A stretch of 64,000 bases of DNA from Nautilus pompilius (Eukaryota > Mollusca > Cephalopoda > Nautilida > Nautilidae). Both the position numbers and the translations under genes were made by a program. Each line of letters starts with the position of its first letter. The first letter of the stretch is position 1. The notes under the pieces were generated by a model that was given only the letters and a program-made list of their open reading frames with translations, searched no databases and was not told where the DNA came from. Of the stretch, positions 36,990 to 48,429 are shown in pieces. The DNA is taken from positions 271,501 to 335,500 of the forward strand of contig JACATO010000991.1 of NCBI GenBank assembly GCA_018389105.1, read 5' to 3'.

Positions 36990-37250
36990 AGGTGACCAAG
37001 AAGGTTAGCTTGGTACGGTTGGCGAATATTGAGCGTTACCAGCGGAACCTCCGTCGCGTGTATACGCTAAACCCTACCAATACTGTATTTTTTGGACGTA
37101 GAGAGAAATTGGAGAATCCGGAGAAAACCCAGGATCGGCTGGCGAAGAAAAGCGAAAATCTTGGCCAAACGGAGGCGGTCTCGAGAGGGATTCGAACTCA
37201 TGTCTTTCTAGCTGACCAGCTTCATCCCTGTGCCTCCGTAATTGTTAATC
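36990..37250 (-). repeat. tRNA-derived SINE-like copy, minus strand
   Basis: On the minus strand a B-box AGTTCGAATCC (plus 37188-37198) follows an A-box-like TGGTCAGCTAG. Downstream come CCTGGGTTTTCTCC, TCTCTCTACGTCC and an A-rich tract, a diverged form of the TTTCCTCCCACRTCTAA block of the other copies. The 91-codon plus-strand frame is incidental. Confidence 0.5.
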
Positions 37251-37259
37251 ATATCAGTT

Positions 37260-40200
37260 AATTTGTTGGAACTTACTCGGCACGCCTTTGTGATTATGCG
37301 TCAAAGGTAGTGTTACTATTGATTTCGAATATTGAATAATATTTCGGATATTTTCACTGCACTGTATAGGTACTGTTATGTTCTGGCTTTTTAACGGATC
37401 GCTGATGTACACTGGACTGCACGCTCTCTCACCTGCGAACGTTTTGAGAGCGATTTGTTTTAAATTCAGCACCAGCTTCTTACGGTTAGCGCACATCTTC
37501 GACACATCGCTATTTCCACTTATAGATTCACTTAATTTCCTGTGGAATTACTTTTTCACGTGTAATAATTCGATAACGCATAAAACCAAGGACGTTTTGA
37601 AGCATGTAAAACTGGAGGCAGATAACCTCGCTCAGCTGCTAACGTCTCCTCGTCTGGATGTCACCGGGACCAGAGAAATTACAAACCTCAAGTAAATCAA
37701 TAGTTGCACATAGTTTGCGACAGCGCTGTTATGTATGATTATAGTGATCTTCGTATCGACGTAGCCGGTCCGAATTTTAAGACTACCGTTATTGTTAGAT
37801 TTATACTCGAGTAAATTAGCAAGGCCAAAATACCTATATATGCGCGACCTTGTAATAAAGGAACGCCGTAGGTAATTGAGTAATTTCATGCATTGGACCA
37901 GGGATCATATCTGATTTATGTGGATGGTATCGATAACGGGCTGAGCCGTAAAATATGCCATTCGGCAAATAGTAGTCTTGAATAATGACACCACAGACTT
38001 AGAAAATACTCTTTGATTCCTCTGGGTTTCTTCCTTCTTTCAGCAGGTATTTAAAGGCATATATATATATACACAAAACGTAAATATGACAGATGGAGAC
38101 CAACTGTTTGCCAGAGCATTAACTCATCAGTGCATGAATAATTCCCAATTATTTGCCACCATGAAAGAAGGCGATAAAGACAATCTAAGATAAACATTTG
38201 CTTTAGAAAACAATTTAGTTAACTCTTTGCAATGGAAGAACAGGTAAATTGATTACTTCTGCTCACCACTTCCTGACTCCAAAGCCCTATTTAGTTAGGT
38301 AAAGTGCCGATAATTCCCCCCTTTTTTAACGAATCCAAAAATTTTAAAGCCAATCTGCAACATGAAAACGTCGGATCTAATAATATTGTAAATAACTACT
38401 GTATCAACTCGTTATCTTGGCTTGATGGATTATCGCGTCATGACTCGGTCTTTCTATGTTTGGACAACTTTTGAAATTTGTGTCGATACACCAAAACTGA
38501 CGAAATGTTTTGCAGCTTGTTTAATGAAGAATGGGAAATAACTCTAAGGCAAAGTGGTAAGGAATCAGGCAGAAAAGTATCTTAATCAAATTGATCCAAG
38601 CTTGTCACCAGGATGACCCAAATATGAGGATCACTATTTTAAAATAATAAACTTTTGTGTATATCTTTAGATCGGTAAAGTGAAAGAATTATATGCGGAT
38701 CTTTGAGTTTTATAAACGGGATTGGCTACACCATGTTTATTTCTTTTTGTTCATACTTCAATATTTTTTCTTGCATTTGCTTGCAATTCTTCGGCGAAGA
38801 ACTACGCCAATTTTAATAATTTTTATATTTTATTATAACAAATATTTTAACCAAAAAAATATTATCTATGATTTGAAGGTTAATTGATTCTTTGTTAATG
38901 CAGATAGTACAAATCATCTGTTAACCCTTTTTTGCCACCATTACCTCGTGGGAAGGAATAATACGGAGAAATCATAAGTGATGCAGCCGGAGTCTAGAAG
39001 TATTCGTTGTAGAAAAGAGAACCAATTAATAACCGTACTATCCAAACCATGTTGAATCATGGCGTCTGATTGCCGATTAGTCAATGGTTACAATTCTCCA
39101 GGGTAGCTCAAGCTGAACACTGAGACTTTAAAACACATCGGAAACGAAGGGTTGGCTCTTTCTCAAATTAAGTCCTCGCACGCGCCAAACAGGCGATGAA
39201 ATCTACTATGTCTCTTACAAGATTTTAAAAAGTACTTAGCAGCTTGGTTCATCATGAAAGGAAAAAAAAACAACAAGACTTTAAACAAAAAAGATCCTTT
39301 AAATTTAATGTATCTTCTCTTTTTAATCTATAACATTTCTTTCATTTTTCTTTTTGCATTCGCATACGTTAAATTCAGCAACTTATAAAGTCGATATTTT
39401 TTATTAAAACTATTGATTGTCTGTGTGTAGTAGAGAAATTTTTGTTGTTTGTTTGAATATGTTGACATGACTCGCAGTGATGTCTCTCCTTGATATTTTT
39501 ACCATTGCCTCTTGATTTGAATAACATTCACGTGGCTTTATCAATGTTTACTACTACTTGAGAATTTGTTTTAAACCCAAAATTATTCATAAAATGTTAG
39601 ATCATTTAAATATTCTGATATGTTTACTTAGAAAATCTCCATCTTGTCTTTTGACACGTTTTCAATTGAGAGTAGAAAATCAGTGAGGACAGAGCACAAT
39701 TGTGGAACATTCAAAATTATGTGCTTTATTCCACAGAACTATAATGCTTCATATACTTTTAAAAATGTGTTTACAGCTTATATACAGTAAAGACCCATTG
39801 AAATTAATTATACGGGCGAGTTATTGTATCAATGCTTTTAGTTACGTAGTAAATTAATTCTTTATATTTTGAATTTTTAGATTACGTCGTTTAATGGTGG
39901 ACAAAATTGACTAGATTTAGTTTAAAGTGTCTTACAGAACTATTAATTTTCATTTAAGCGTTTTAAACATTCAGTAACAAAAAACCCCCAGCTTTTAACT
40001 GTAACTATCTGAAAGTTAAAACAACAACGGAAATTAGTATTTTTTAACTCGTGATATTGCTACAGAAAAGTTGTTTTTCATAAACGATCCAGTGACAGTT
40101 GTGATGGCATATCTCATGTGGTCCATGCGGACTGGTCATTCTGTCGGTGCTGTGCTGTTTGCATCAGCCAGCTGTCTCAATTCTCTCTATTCTGTGATCG

Positions 40201-41995
40201 GTTAAAGATATTCCTTTTATTGTAGCAAGAAGAATGGTTCTATCAAACCCCGGATTGGGTTACGGAGAACTTTGGCATGTAAAGAATCCGGTTTCTACCA
40301 AAATTTGGAAATGAAGAGTTCTAACTGGGACTTTGGATAGGTTCGTTTACTATTCTGGCGACACTTAAATCATTTCCCGTCTTGAAAGTAACTGGTCTCC
40401 CGCCACTACTACTATTTCGGCCAAAAGTAACGAGAAGACAACTCTTTGATGCCTCCTCGGCTGTGCAGCCCTTCTCTCAGACACGAAGAAAACTAGTCGG
40501 TCTAAAATGATTACCCGGATCATAACTCGCAGTTTAGTTGATTTATTTAGTGTTTTTTTTATAGCTATTATCTAGTAATCTTGACTAGTTCTTTGGTTAT
40601 GGAATTCTCTCGAAAATATTCGAGTCATTTCGACAAAAATGATATGTTTCTGAACCGAGTCAACCTTTACAGGTAAAACTAAGAGAGATGTGGAATTGTC
40701 TGTGTAAAGAAAACCTTTTAGTTTCCATTTTACTGTGTCGAAGCCACATCTTATATTCCTTTAAGTGGCGCAGACACGAATTTGGAAATCACTTCAAAGA
40801 ACAATTATAAACGAACCTTTCTTATTGGCTGAAGAGTAAATGATTAGATTGCACAGCTAGGAGAAAACTGACAGAAAGCGGCTCTGGCCAACATTAATAT
40901 TTGCAAACAAAATTGCGAGATGACGGTATCACAGATTATTTTTTTCTCACGGAATAACTGTTGTTTGGAATCTACTCACGAAATTTGCTCTGCTTATTCA
41001 GATTCTGCCGAGACTTCATATCATTACACTGGCGTGCTGTGGGTGAATTGCGATGGATAACCGTCGATGGTAGCCAATATAGAGCTGTCAGATTTGTTTG
41101 CAGAAGGCATTAATACTAGGAAATGTGTGGTGTGGGTACAAACTGGAATGGGATGCCGATCGTTTGACATATCTTTTTCTAAACTCCTGTCCTCTTGGGA
41201 ATTTCGCGCAAAACAACAACAACTAGCAAATATAAAATAAATAAATGAATGAGTAAACATTTTATGGAAAGATCTGTGGAATTTTTAAAATAAAAATGTT
41301 AAATGGGAGGGATAATGGTTTTGGACTGCTAATATTGGTAATAGAATAGTGAAAATATTGAATCAAACAAAAAAATCAATACTAGAGATCGTTTAAACTA
41401 TAAATCGACAGAAGTTTCAACAGTGCTTAATCTAAAATAGTATTACATGAAAGGGGAAGTAAACGGTCTGAATTTCCGGTGGTGATGGATAACAGCGATA
41501 CCATGACAACGTAAATGCTGTGTTGATGCGGATTTCTTTGTCTCTTTTTGGAAACTTGTAGAAGCAGCCTTAACAGCAAGTCTTCAGAAAATTTAAATAA
41601 ACCAAACTTCATTGTGTAAATCGATAACATGAACTGGGGTATACTCATGAAGGGAGGTAATCGATACCGTTTTTCCTGAGAGCATTCTACGAGCGCTTCC
41701 TGTTTTTTAAAATTTTTAAAAAATAATAACGTATCTAATGTAAATTAACTATCACAAACATTAAAATCTTTCAAAGACTCACTCTATGTATCACACCAAC
41801 TAACAGAGGTTGGTTATCTTATATAATATTTATGTTTTCAGAACTCCAACAGGCTTCTTTTTGTGTAAATAATTTTAAGTGAGAAATATTTTCGTGCACA
41901 TTTTGGGGTTTGGATTTTCTGACCAGCGAAGTCACAGAGGCACCACATTTCTGTAGTCGTCCTCCTGCAAGCCCTACATCAAAAATATATGTAAG
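37260..41995. other. AT-rich non-coding stretch
   Basis: A 105-codon frame at 37378-37695 overlaps antisense frames and resembles nothing. Positions 40080-40520 are of more balanced composition with one 57-codon open stretch. Otherwise nothing recognised. Confidence 0.4.
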
Positions 41996-41999
41996 AGCA

Positions 42000-42260
42000 A
42001 AACTGTGGTCCAAGATCAGGAAAATCCAGGTCTTCTCGAAAAAAAAATGTATAATTCAGCTAGGCGATTTTCTAAACAGAGCATGAATGCTACACAGTTT
42101 TCCATGATGTTTAATGTGATGGTCAAACGACTGGGATTGGGCTATACTTTCCTTGATCATAAGGCACACAGGAAAGGACTGTCAGATATCCAATGTCAGC
42201 AACTGCCCTCGGTGTACGGATCCCTTTCTCCAAAAATACGACGAAATGTCTGATACGGAT
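42000..42260 (+). mobile_element. Tc1/mariner-superfamily relic, N-terminal part
   Basis: GPRSGKSRSSRKKN (from about 42009) and, after a frame slip, KKMYNSARRFSKQSM then MVKRLGLGYTF, KAHRKGLSDIQ resemble the second helix-turn-helix and linker of a Tc1/IS630-type transposase (R-R-N-P-x-R-S-x-R-K-M ... V-K-x-D-L-G-L-x-x-Y-x-x-x-K-A-H-x-L-T-x-x-Q). The catalytic domain is not recognisable downstream, so the copy is truncated or too diverged. Confidence 0.5.
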
Positions 42261-44085
42261 GAGTTTCTGATGGTGATTGAGAAGTGTCTATAAGCCAACT
42301 ACCAGACCAGGAAGAGGATCCAGAAGAAAAAAAAGTTAACAGAGAAAGTTATCACAAGCATTATAAAAACAAGATATAATATAAACAAAGAACAGATCAT
42401 CTTTGAGTGTCTTGAAAACGGTGTTTTGGTTTATCATGCCTCTCGTTAAAGATGAAGTAAAGATGACATTTTGTTCAGTGTGGATTATTATCATTTATCT
42501 GAAGCCCTCGGAAATGTAAAAATTTTCGAACGACAAATCACCACGTATCTGAACTGTCTGATAAAAGACTCAATGCTATCATGACATAAGTTTGGCATCT
42601 TCTCTTGATAAGTTGTATTTAATAGTTTTCAATCACGGGCTTTAAAGAAATAATAATCTAATTTTTTGTTGATTATTTTTTAGCTGAATCTCGTGTTTTA
42701 TAATTCGGTATATAATAACCGTTGCTATGTCCTTTTATTCTAGCCATAATTCAGTATTTATATAATGAAATAATAATAGAGTTCTTTTTTGATTTATTTA
42801 GTTTAACGGCTAAAACAGGTCTGAAGCTATGATGATTCGTGTGAGGTATATTGGTGAGGGCAGAGAAATATTTGTCAACATGATTTTAAAACTGGTGTAT
42901 CCTCCCACGCCAGCAATTTTTTCCAAACCACAAAAGAGAATATTTCATGTTCCTTAAGCGGCAGGTTAAATTTAAAATTTCATTGAACTTTATTCCTAAA
43001 GCAAGTGAAAATAAATTGTTTTTTCCGCTGGTCTCGGCTGCTTTCGTCTTTTGGAAACAATCTAAGTCGAGGATACTGAAAACTCACATACACAACAAAT
43101 AACTCTATTCATGACAAAAGGTAAAACTCAGTTACAGATGCTGCAGTGAGTTCTGTGGGGAAACAACCTAAGACAAATCGGTCTCAAAGATTAAATAAAC
43201 AGATAACTTAATAGACTTTTTTAAATAACCGAAAATTTCTGCTATCTTGATTTTATTTTGAATTTTAACTTAGAAAACTAACTGAATATAAACTGGTATG
43301 TAAGTACTGAGAAATAACCTGGGAAATTTTCACAACAAAATATACCGGACAACCTTTATTTACCTTGCTCGATGTCTTATGTCAGGGTCGTTTACAAGAT
43401 TTTCGCACCGTGTGAATTTGAATTCTTCATTTTATGGCTATTAACTGCAAGAGAAGTTACAACAGATGACAGCCTATTAAGCGACCAAATAAAACGACGA
43501 CACGTTTATGCTTGTAGTTTAAATCCGATCAATCACCTTAACTTGCCGATATGACCGCCCACCTGTTCTCTGTCAGTAAGTACTTAGATGACATTTACGT
43601 AAAAGTATGTGGGAGCCACAGGAAGACAGTTTTTATGTCGGGCATTAAAAATGAAATAAAGAGGACTTTTTTTGGCCGGTATATATATCGGTGAAGATGT
43701 TAGAGCCGGCTTTCTAGAAAGTGAACTTTAGTTTGTCTGAATGCAATCTATGGTAGTATGCGTCACCAGATGAGAAAGGGTTTTTTGGACGTTGGTAAAG
43801 CAAATTATAAAATTGAACTGCTTTTTTACTATGCCCTTGATAATAAAGTGTTTGTTTTTTTTTAAAAAATCCGAATATGTGCTGTTTTCTTTACATTTTC
43901 TTGTTCTTTCTGATTGTGCGATGCGATGAACGCACTTCTCGTCGGATTACTTAGAAACCCCATTATAGGTGAAACATTAAAAAGGAGAGAAAAAAATATA
44001 TGTATATAAATATCGAAGCTTCTTGTATGTAATCCTACTTATACGATGAAGCGGAAAAAATTTGCAGAGAGGAAAATGGAAGCAT
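42261..44085. other. AT-rich non-coding stretch
   Basis: The first few hundred bases could be the eroded remainder of the transposon relic at 42.0-42.26 kb; nothing else recognised. Confidence 0.45.
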
Positions 44086-44089
44086 ACTC

Positions 44090-44610
44090 GCCGATACATG
44101 ATTAAACTGGATCGTAACTCGCTGGGGAACGGGCTTTCAATCTCTGTATAATTCCTGGCTACAACGAGACCATTAGCGAGGTCTCATCGCACCGGAATGG
44201 TAGATTTAATGTGTCTCCAAGGATGCACTGATCCCTTCCTAAAATCCCTTCCGCGATCTATTCAAATCGCATCGAATTTTAAAACAGATTGAGTTTAAAT
44301 AAAGTATTTAGAGATGCTGACAGATCTCAGAGTCGCTCCAGCTTCCCCAACCACGCTCCTGCTGAGAACTTTCGTTTATTAACCAATGCGCTGTTAACTC
44401 GTAATGGTAAGCGTGAAACTTGTGTTGGCGTTTTATTTTGACCCAGGCTGCTTGCGATTGATGCGCTATTGCGATTTTGTTATCGCGCCTAAACAAGCTT
44501 TCTTTCACCAAACTTTGAAAACCGGTGTACTTTCTCATTTTCAAGTTTACACAGATGTAAAACTGTTCGGAACGTCTGGGGCAATTAAAATTATCAAGCT
44601 CGGTGAATAG
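44090..44610. promoter_or_regulatory. Enhancer-like patch (candidate)
   Basis: Balanced composition within AT-rich flanks, with several homeodomain-type cores (GATTAAA near 44100, CATTAGC near 44173, GTTAACTC and GTAATGG near 44395-44407). A GAGACC / GGTCTC inverted pair lies near 44167-44186. Overlapping antisense frames of 68-78 codons resemble nothing. The regulatory reading is inference. Confidence 0.25.
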
Positions 44611-45374
44611 ATCTTTGAGGGGAGACTTTACTGAGATATTTGAAAACCGTTAACGGATTTTAGTATTAAGGAAATAATGTCTTTTTGTTTTTGTTGTTTT
44701 TATAGTTTCTCTCGAGACCTGATGGTGACCAGTATTTGTTTGTCTTATAAAGACACCACTGACGTCATGCCAGAGGTTATGTGATCAAATTTCTGCTCAA
44801 TTCTAGATCAAGTTTGCTAAACACGTTCCAAACCCGGAAGTCGTGTGTAAGCTCTCAACGCTTCTCGCCCTGTCATATCCGTATATAAATTGTACATGAG
44901 CTATGAAGTTATTCGATCGATTCTAAGACATAAAGACAGATATTTTTGCTCTTATAAGCAACCATAGGCACTTACGTTTAAGTGTCAATTGAATTCTGTC
45001 CAGACTCGGGCTTTACTACAGCTGTACACTGCGACAGCATCTCGAAAGAATTAAGTGCCTCGTTGCAGCCTGAAAACCTATCGAAACAAAAAATTTAACG
45101 TTCTAAGCTCAAAAGAAACTCTGTTTTCGTCTACATCTGTGTTACTAAAAAGTCATGCAATAGTTGAAATCAAGATGGTTAGTTTTATTAGTTTGTAGCG
45201 GTATTTGAAGGTTGTAGCGTTGTTTTGTCGTGCGATTGACTGAACTTCGAAAACCATTGGTCACAAAACTAGAAGTGCGACATACCGTCCAAGATACTGA
45301 GCTCTCGACAGCTTGAAATCCACGGCTACCATAACTGTCCTCTCGTGTTAAAAAGGAAAGAATCGCCGCAAAGC

Positions 45375-45397
45375 AGAGCGGTGTTTATCACCGCTCT
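45375..45397. repeat. Perfect 9-bp hairpin
   Basis: AGAGCGGTG, loop TTTAT, CACCGCTCT. GC-rich and tight-looped, but hairpins of this size are expected once or twice by chance in 64 kb. Confidence 0.7.
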
Positions 45398-47111
45398 AGC
45401 GCGAATACTTATTGAGTAGTGATGACAAATTGGAATACCATTAGTACTGACACACCGAGACGTACTTTGTCCATAGGTCGACTGACAGCAGAACAGTCTG
45501 AAAACGACGATATCGGTTGACATACTTATTAACTAGCATTTACTAATGCGATAAATCCCTGGCGGAACAAGACCAAAAATCGGCACTGATTTCAGTACCA
45601 GTTGTTTTAATATTTGACAGTGTAGCTGAAAGAACTGTCATGCTGACGGACAGAGCACAAAAGGTAGCTAAAATGTGCGGATGCTACTACTTAAAATTAA
45701 ATACGTGATTTTAATTCTTTAATAATAATAATAAATTTGAAGGTTTTGTTGCGTAGAATGCACAATTTATGTTATTTCATCTAATGTTCCGCTTTAAAGA
45801 TAAAAAAGTAAGATGCGCTTGTTTTTCATTTAGATTTTGTAATATTACCTAGCAGTGTTTTTGAAACTTCTGTTTGACTATTTAGAGCCACGCCTTTGGC
45901 TCTTACCTGATGTGATAAAGAAAAAATCAAAGATATTTTTAAAGCGGAGTGACATTTCCCTCCATCATAAAAACATTAATTTTGTTTTTAAAACGTTGAA
46001 TATCGTACCCTCTACATTGTTGGGATAAAGGCGTCCAAGCATTTTAAATTCAAAGTTCTGTAACTCGAAATAAAATATAATTTATAAAATGAACAGTGCA
46101 TTTATTACACTTTTGGCGTTGCTCCATCCTAGTGTTAGCTATAACTTTTTAATTAAAGAAACTCAAGTGCAACTATTATTCAGTTTACATAAAAATGAAA
46201 TTAGTACATTCTTGATAGCTATTTTGCCTTTTAGCAGTTAACAACTTTAGCTGAGCTACTTATAATTACATTATCTACTTATATTACAGGCTTGGAGCTG
46301 CGGATCCATGTGCTGATTAGATATTTTCTCTTTGACTACATTTACTTTAAAGTTGAGCAAAATTTCCGTAAGAAACTCCCTTTTTGTAATTTTCTAGATC
46401 TTGATTCACCGCTATTAGATAGATGTGTGCTTTAATAAATTACTACATTTCATACAGTTAATTAAACTGCGACATTAATCATAAACTTTCGAAGTAACAA
46501 AAATAACTAAAGAAGGATCAAAACAATATTGCTAAAGATCGATTGTTTCTCTATTATTAACTAAAGTTATATTTTAAAACTATTATTAACTAAATTATTT
46601 GAAAGAACATCGCGGAACGCTTTATTTCATTATAAGAAAACCATCTGCCGCTCTTTGAGTAGAGACAGAAGTCAATTAGTCTTCATTATGATATTGGTGC
46701 GTACCTTTGCTTTCTATTGCTCGCTGGCCATATGATATGACATAATCAGTGTTCACTCGAAAATGAAGAAATTTCAAACTTGGAATCACGAGAAATATGA
46801 AAACTCGTGACTTGGCAGCGTAACACTAGAGATTGGTTCAAATACTAGCGTGCATAGTCAGGACAGTCCAGCTTCAGTATTTAATCTCAGTATACAGATG
46901 CAGCCAAAATTAAGAAACAACAAAACAATAAACTTAAAATCACACTTAACGTTTTTATGTTATTTATAAAAATTTATTTTTTATAAAATCTACCGATTAT
47001 TTAAAATCAGTTTTACCGACATCCGTAACTTATACATGATTATTCAAATTTAAAATTAAAATAATAATTATGACTTGATTCTATGAAATTTTTTGTAGTT
47101 TCTGTGTTAGT

Positions 47112-47140
47112 AGTGTGTGTGTGTGCGTGTGCGTGTGTGT
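47112..47140. repeat. Short (TG)n microsatellite
   Basis: TG repeat interrupted twice by CG. Confidence 0.9.
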
Positions 47141-47689
47141 TTTAATGTTATTGTAAATCTAAAAAAAACAAAAAAAAACTGTCATTACGGATTATTAGAA
47201 TGAAAATCTCCCAAAAGTCAACGACTGCACCACATTTTTCACTATACTTTTTTGTTATTAAAACATTTGTCTTCAAATTCTACTTTCTATTTTCTCTCGT
47301 TAAATATTCTCCTTTTTATACGTTCGATTATCCCTACATGTGGTTTCTTATTTTGTACGATATTTTTCAATTTTTTATAAAGTTTACCGTTTTATCACCA
47401 GTCGCATATTAATATTACACTGCGCCCAGAAGTGTTTTTGTTAAATGGGAGATACTTCACTATAAAAAAACAAGAAAAGCTTCCCCATCACTCGTCACTC
47501 ACGTGTATCTCGATATTATTGATGTCATCGTTCAGCCACTTCTGATGAGCTAGGAAACTAAAGAGAAAATCGATAATTCATCTTTTTTTTCTTTCTTAAT
47601 GGCTGTCCACCTGAACAACCCGGAGATGTAGTCAGGGTTAGAAGTGGGATTCGGTTTGGCTGGTCAGAGTGCAGATGGTGTTCCAGAAT

Positions 47690-48041
47690 AGGGGGCTCTC
47701 GGACCTATTTGTACTACGTAAGTTTTACAAATTACCCGGGGATCTACAGGTAGAGTACTAATCATTCCCTCGTGGCCAATTCAAAGACTTGTCTCGATTA
47801 CAATGTGGCGGAAACTGTTGAACATAGCCTCATAAAATGTCGAAAATACAATCAAGACAGACGGATCTGTTGGAGTAGACGAAGCAGCGCTGTTTCCAGA
47901 ACCGCTGAGATTTTGCAAAACAGCTGAACCAAAAGCGCGCTAGGTTGCTTCGCTATCTCTTGGGAAGACCAGTGGAGTAATACTATGAAATAGAAGAACT
48001 ACCAATCGAACGGGCAGCAAACTACAACCCGGAAAGTTTTG
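47690..48041 (+). mobile_element. LINE-like 3' end relic
   Basis: A frame near 47803 reads NVAETVEHSLIKCRKYNQDR, closely resembling the cysteine/histidine block at the end of many non-LTR retrotransposon ORF2 proteins (E-T-V-E-H-x-L-x-x-C-x-x-Y-x-x-x-R). LLRYLLGRP follows about 45 codons later in another frame, as the end of such proteins often does. No poly-A tail or target duplication was seen; the MITE begins a few bases downstream. Reverse transcriptase motifs are absent, so the copy is strongly 5'-truncated. Confidence 0.5.
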
Positions 48042-48043
48042 TA

Positions 48044-48427
48044 CAGCCGGGGCCAAAAGTTTTGTACCACCCTAGAAATAGCAGTAACAAAATCTATCTT
48101 TAAATCTATGCTCATAAAGCTTGACACTGTAATCTCGACCAATTCTAAAATGTCTGCTTTATCAATCCCTTCATATGAGTCACACTTGTCGCCATGATTT
48201 ATAAGGTTTTTTCCGGAAATCAGCTGTTTAAATGTTAGTTTTCAAACGGTAAAATGTCACAACTTTGGTCCATTTACCATTAAGTATGTGGAAAACAAAA
48301 CAAAAAAACATATGCAGTTCAGTACGATATAAAGTAACACAATTGTGCAAATTCAGCAGGTTTAATTTGACTGTGTCAAGAAACATCATAAAATTCTATG
48401 GTAATGCAAAACTTTTGGCTACGGCTG
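48044..48427. mobile_element. Tc1-type MITE, 384 bp, complete ends
   Basis: The terminal inverted repeats are CAGCCGGGGCCAAAAGTTTT at 48044-48063 and the complement of CAGCCGTAGCCAAAAGTTTT at 48408-48427. Similarity continues for about 36 bases with a few mismatches. TA flanks both ends (48042-48043 and 48428-48429), the target-site duplication of the Tc1/mariner superfamily. The roughly 310-base interior has no open frame, so this is a non-autonomous derivative that would have depended on a Tc1-like transposase from elsewhere. The CAGCCGTGGCCAAAAGTTTTG style of end is, from memory, shared by Tc1-like elements of several animals. Confidence 0.9.
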
Positions 48428-48429
48428 TA

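Larger units (their letters stand above)
44611..47690. other. AT-rich non-coding stretch
   Basis: Contains a 9-bp hairpin at 45375-45397 and a TG run at 47112-47140, listed separately. Otherwise nothing recognised. Confidence 0.5.

Noticed and set aside
40035..40204. 57-codon open stretch with a complex, Met-rich peptide (MAYLMWSMRTGHSV)
   Set aside because: Bounded by stops on both sides, no splice sites, no family recognised.
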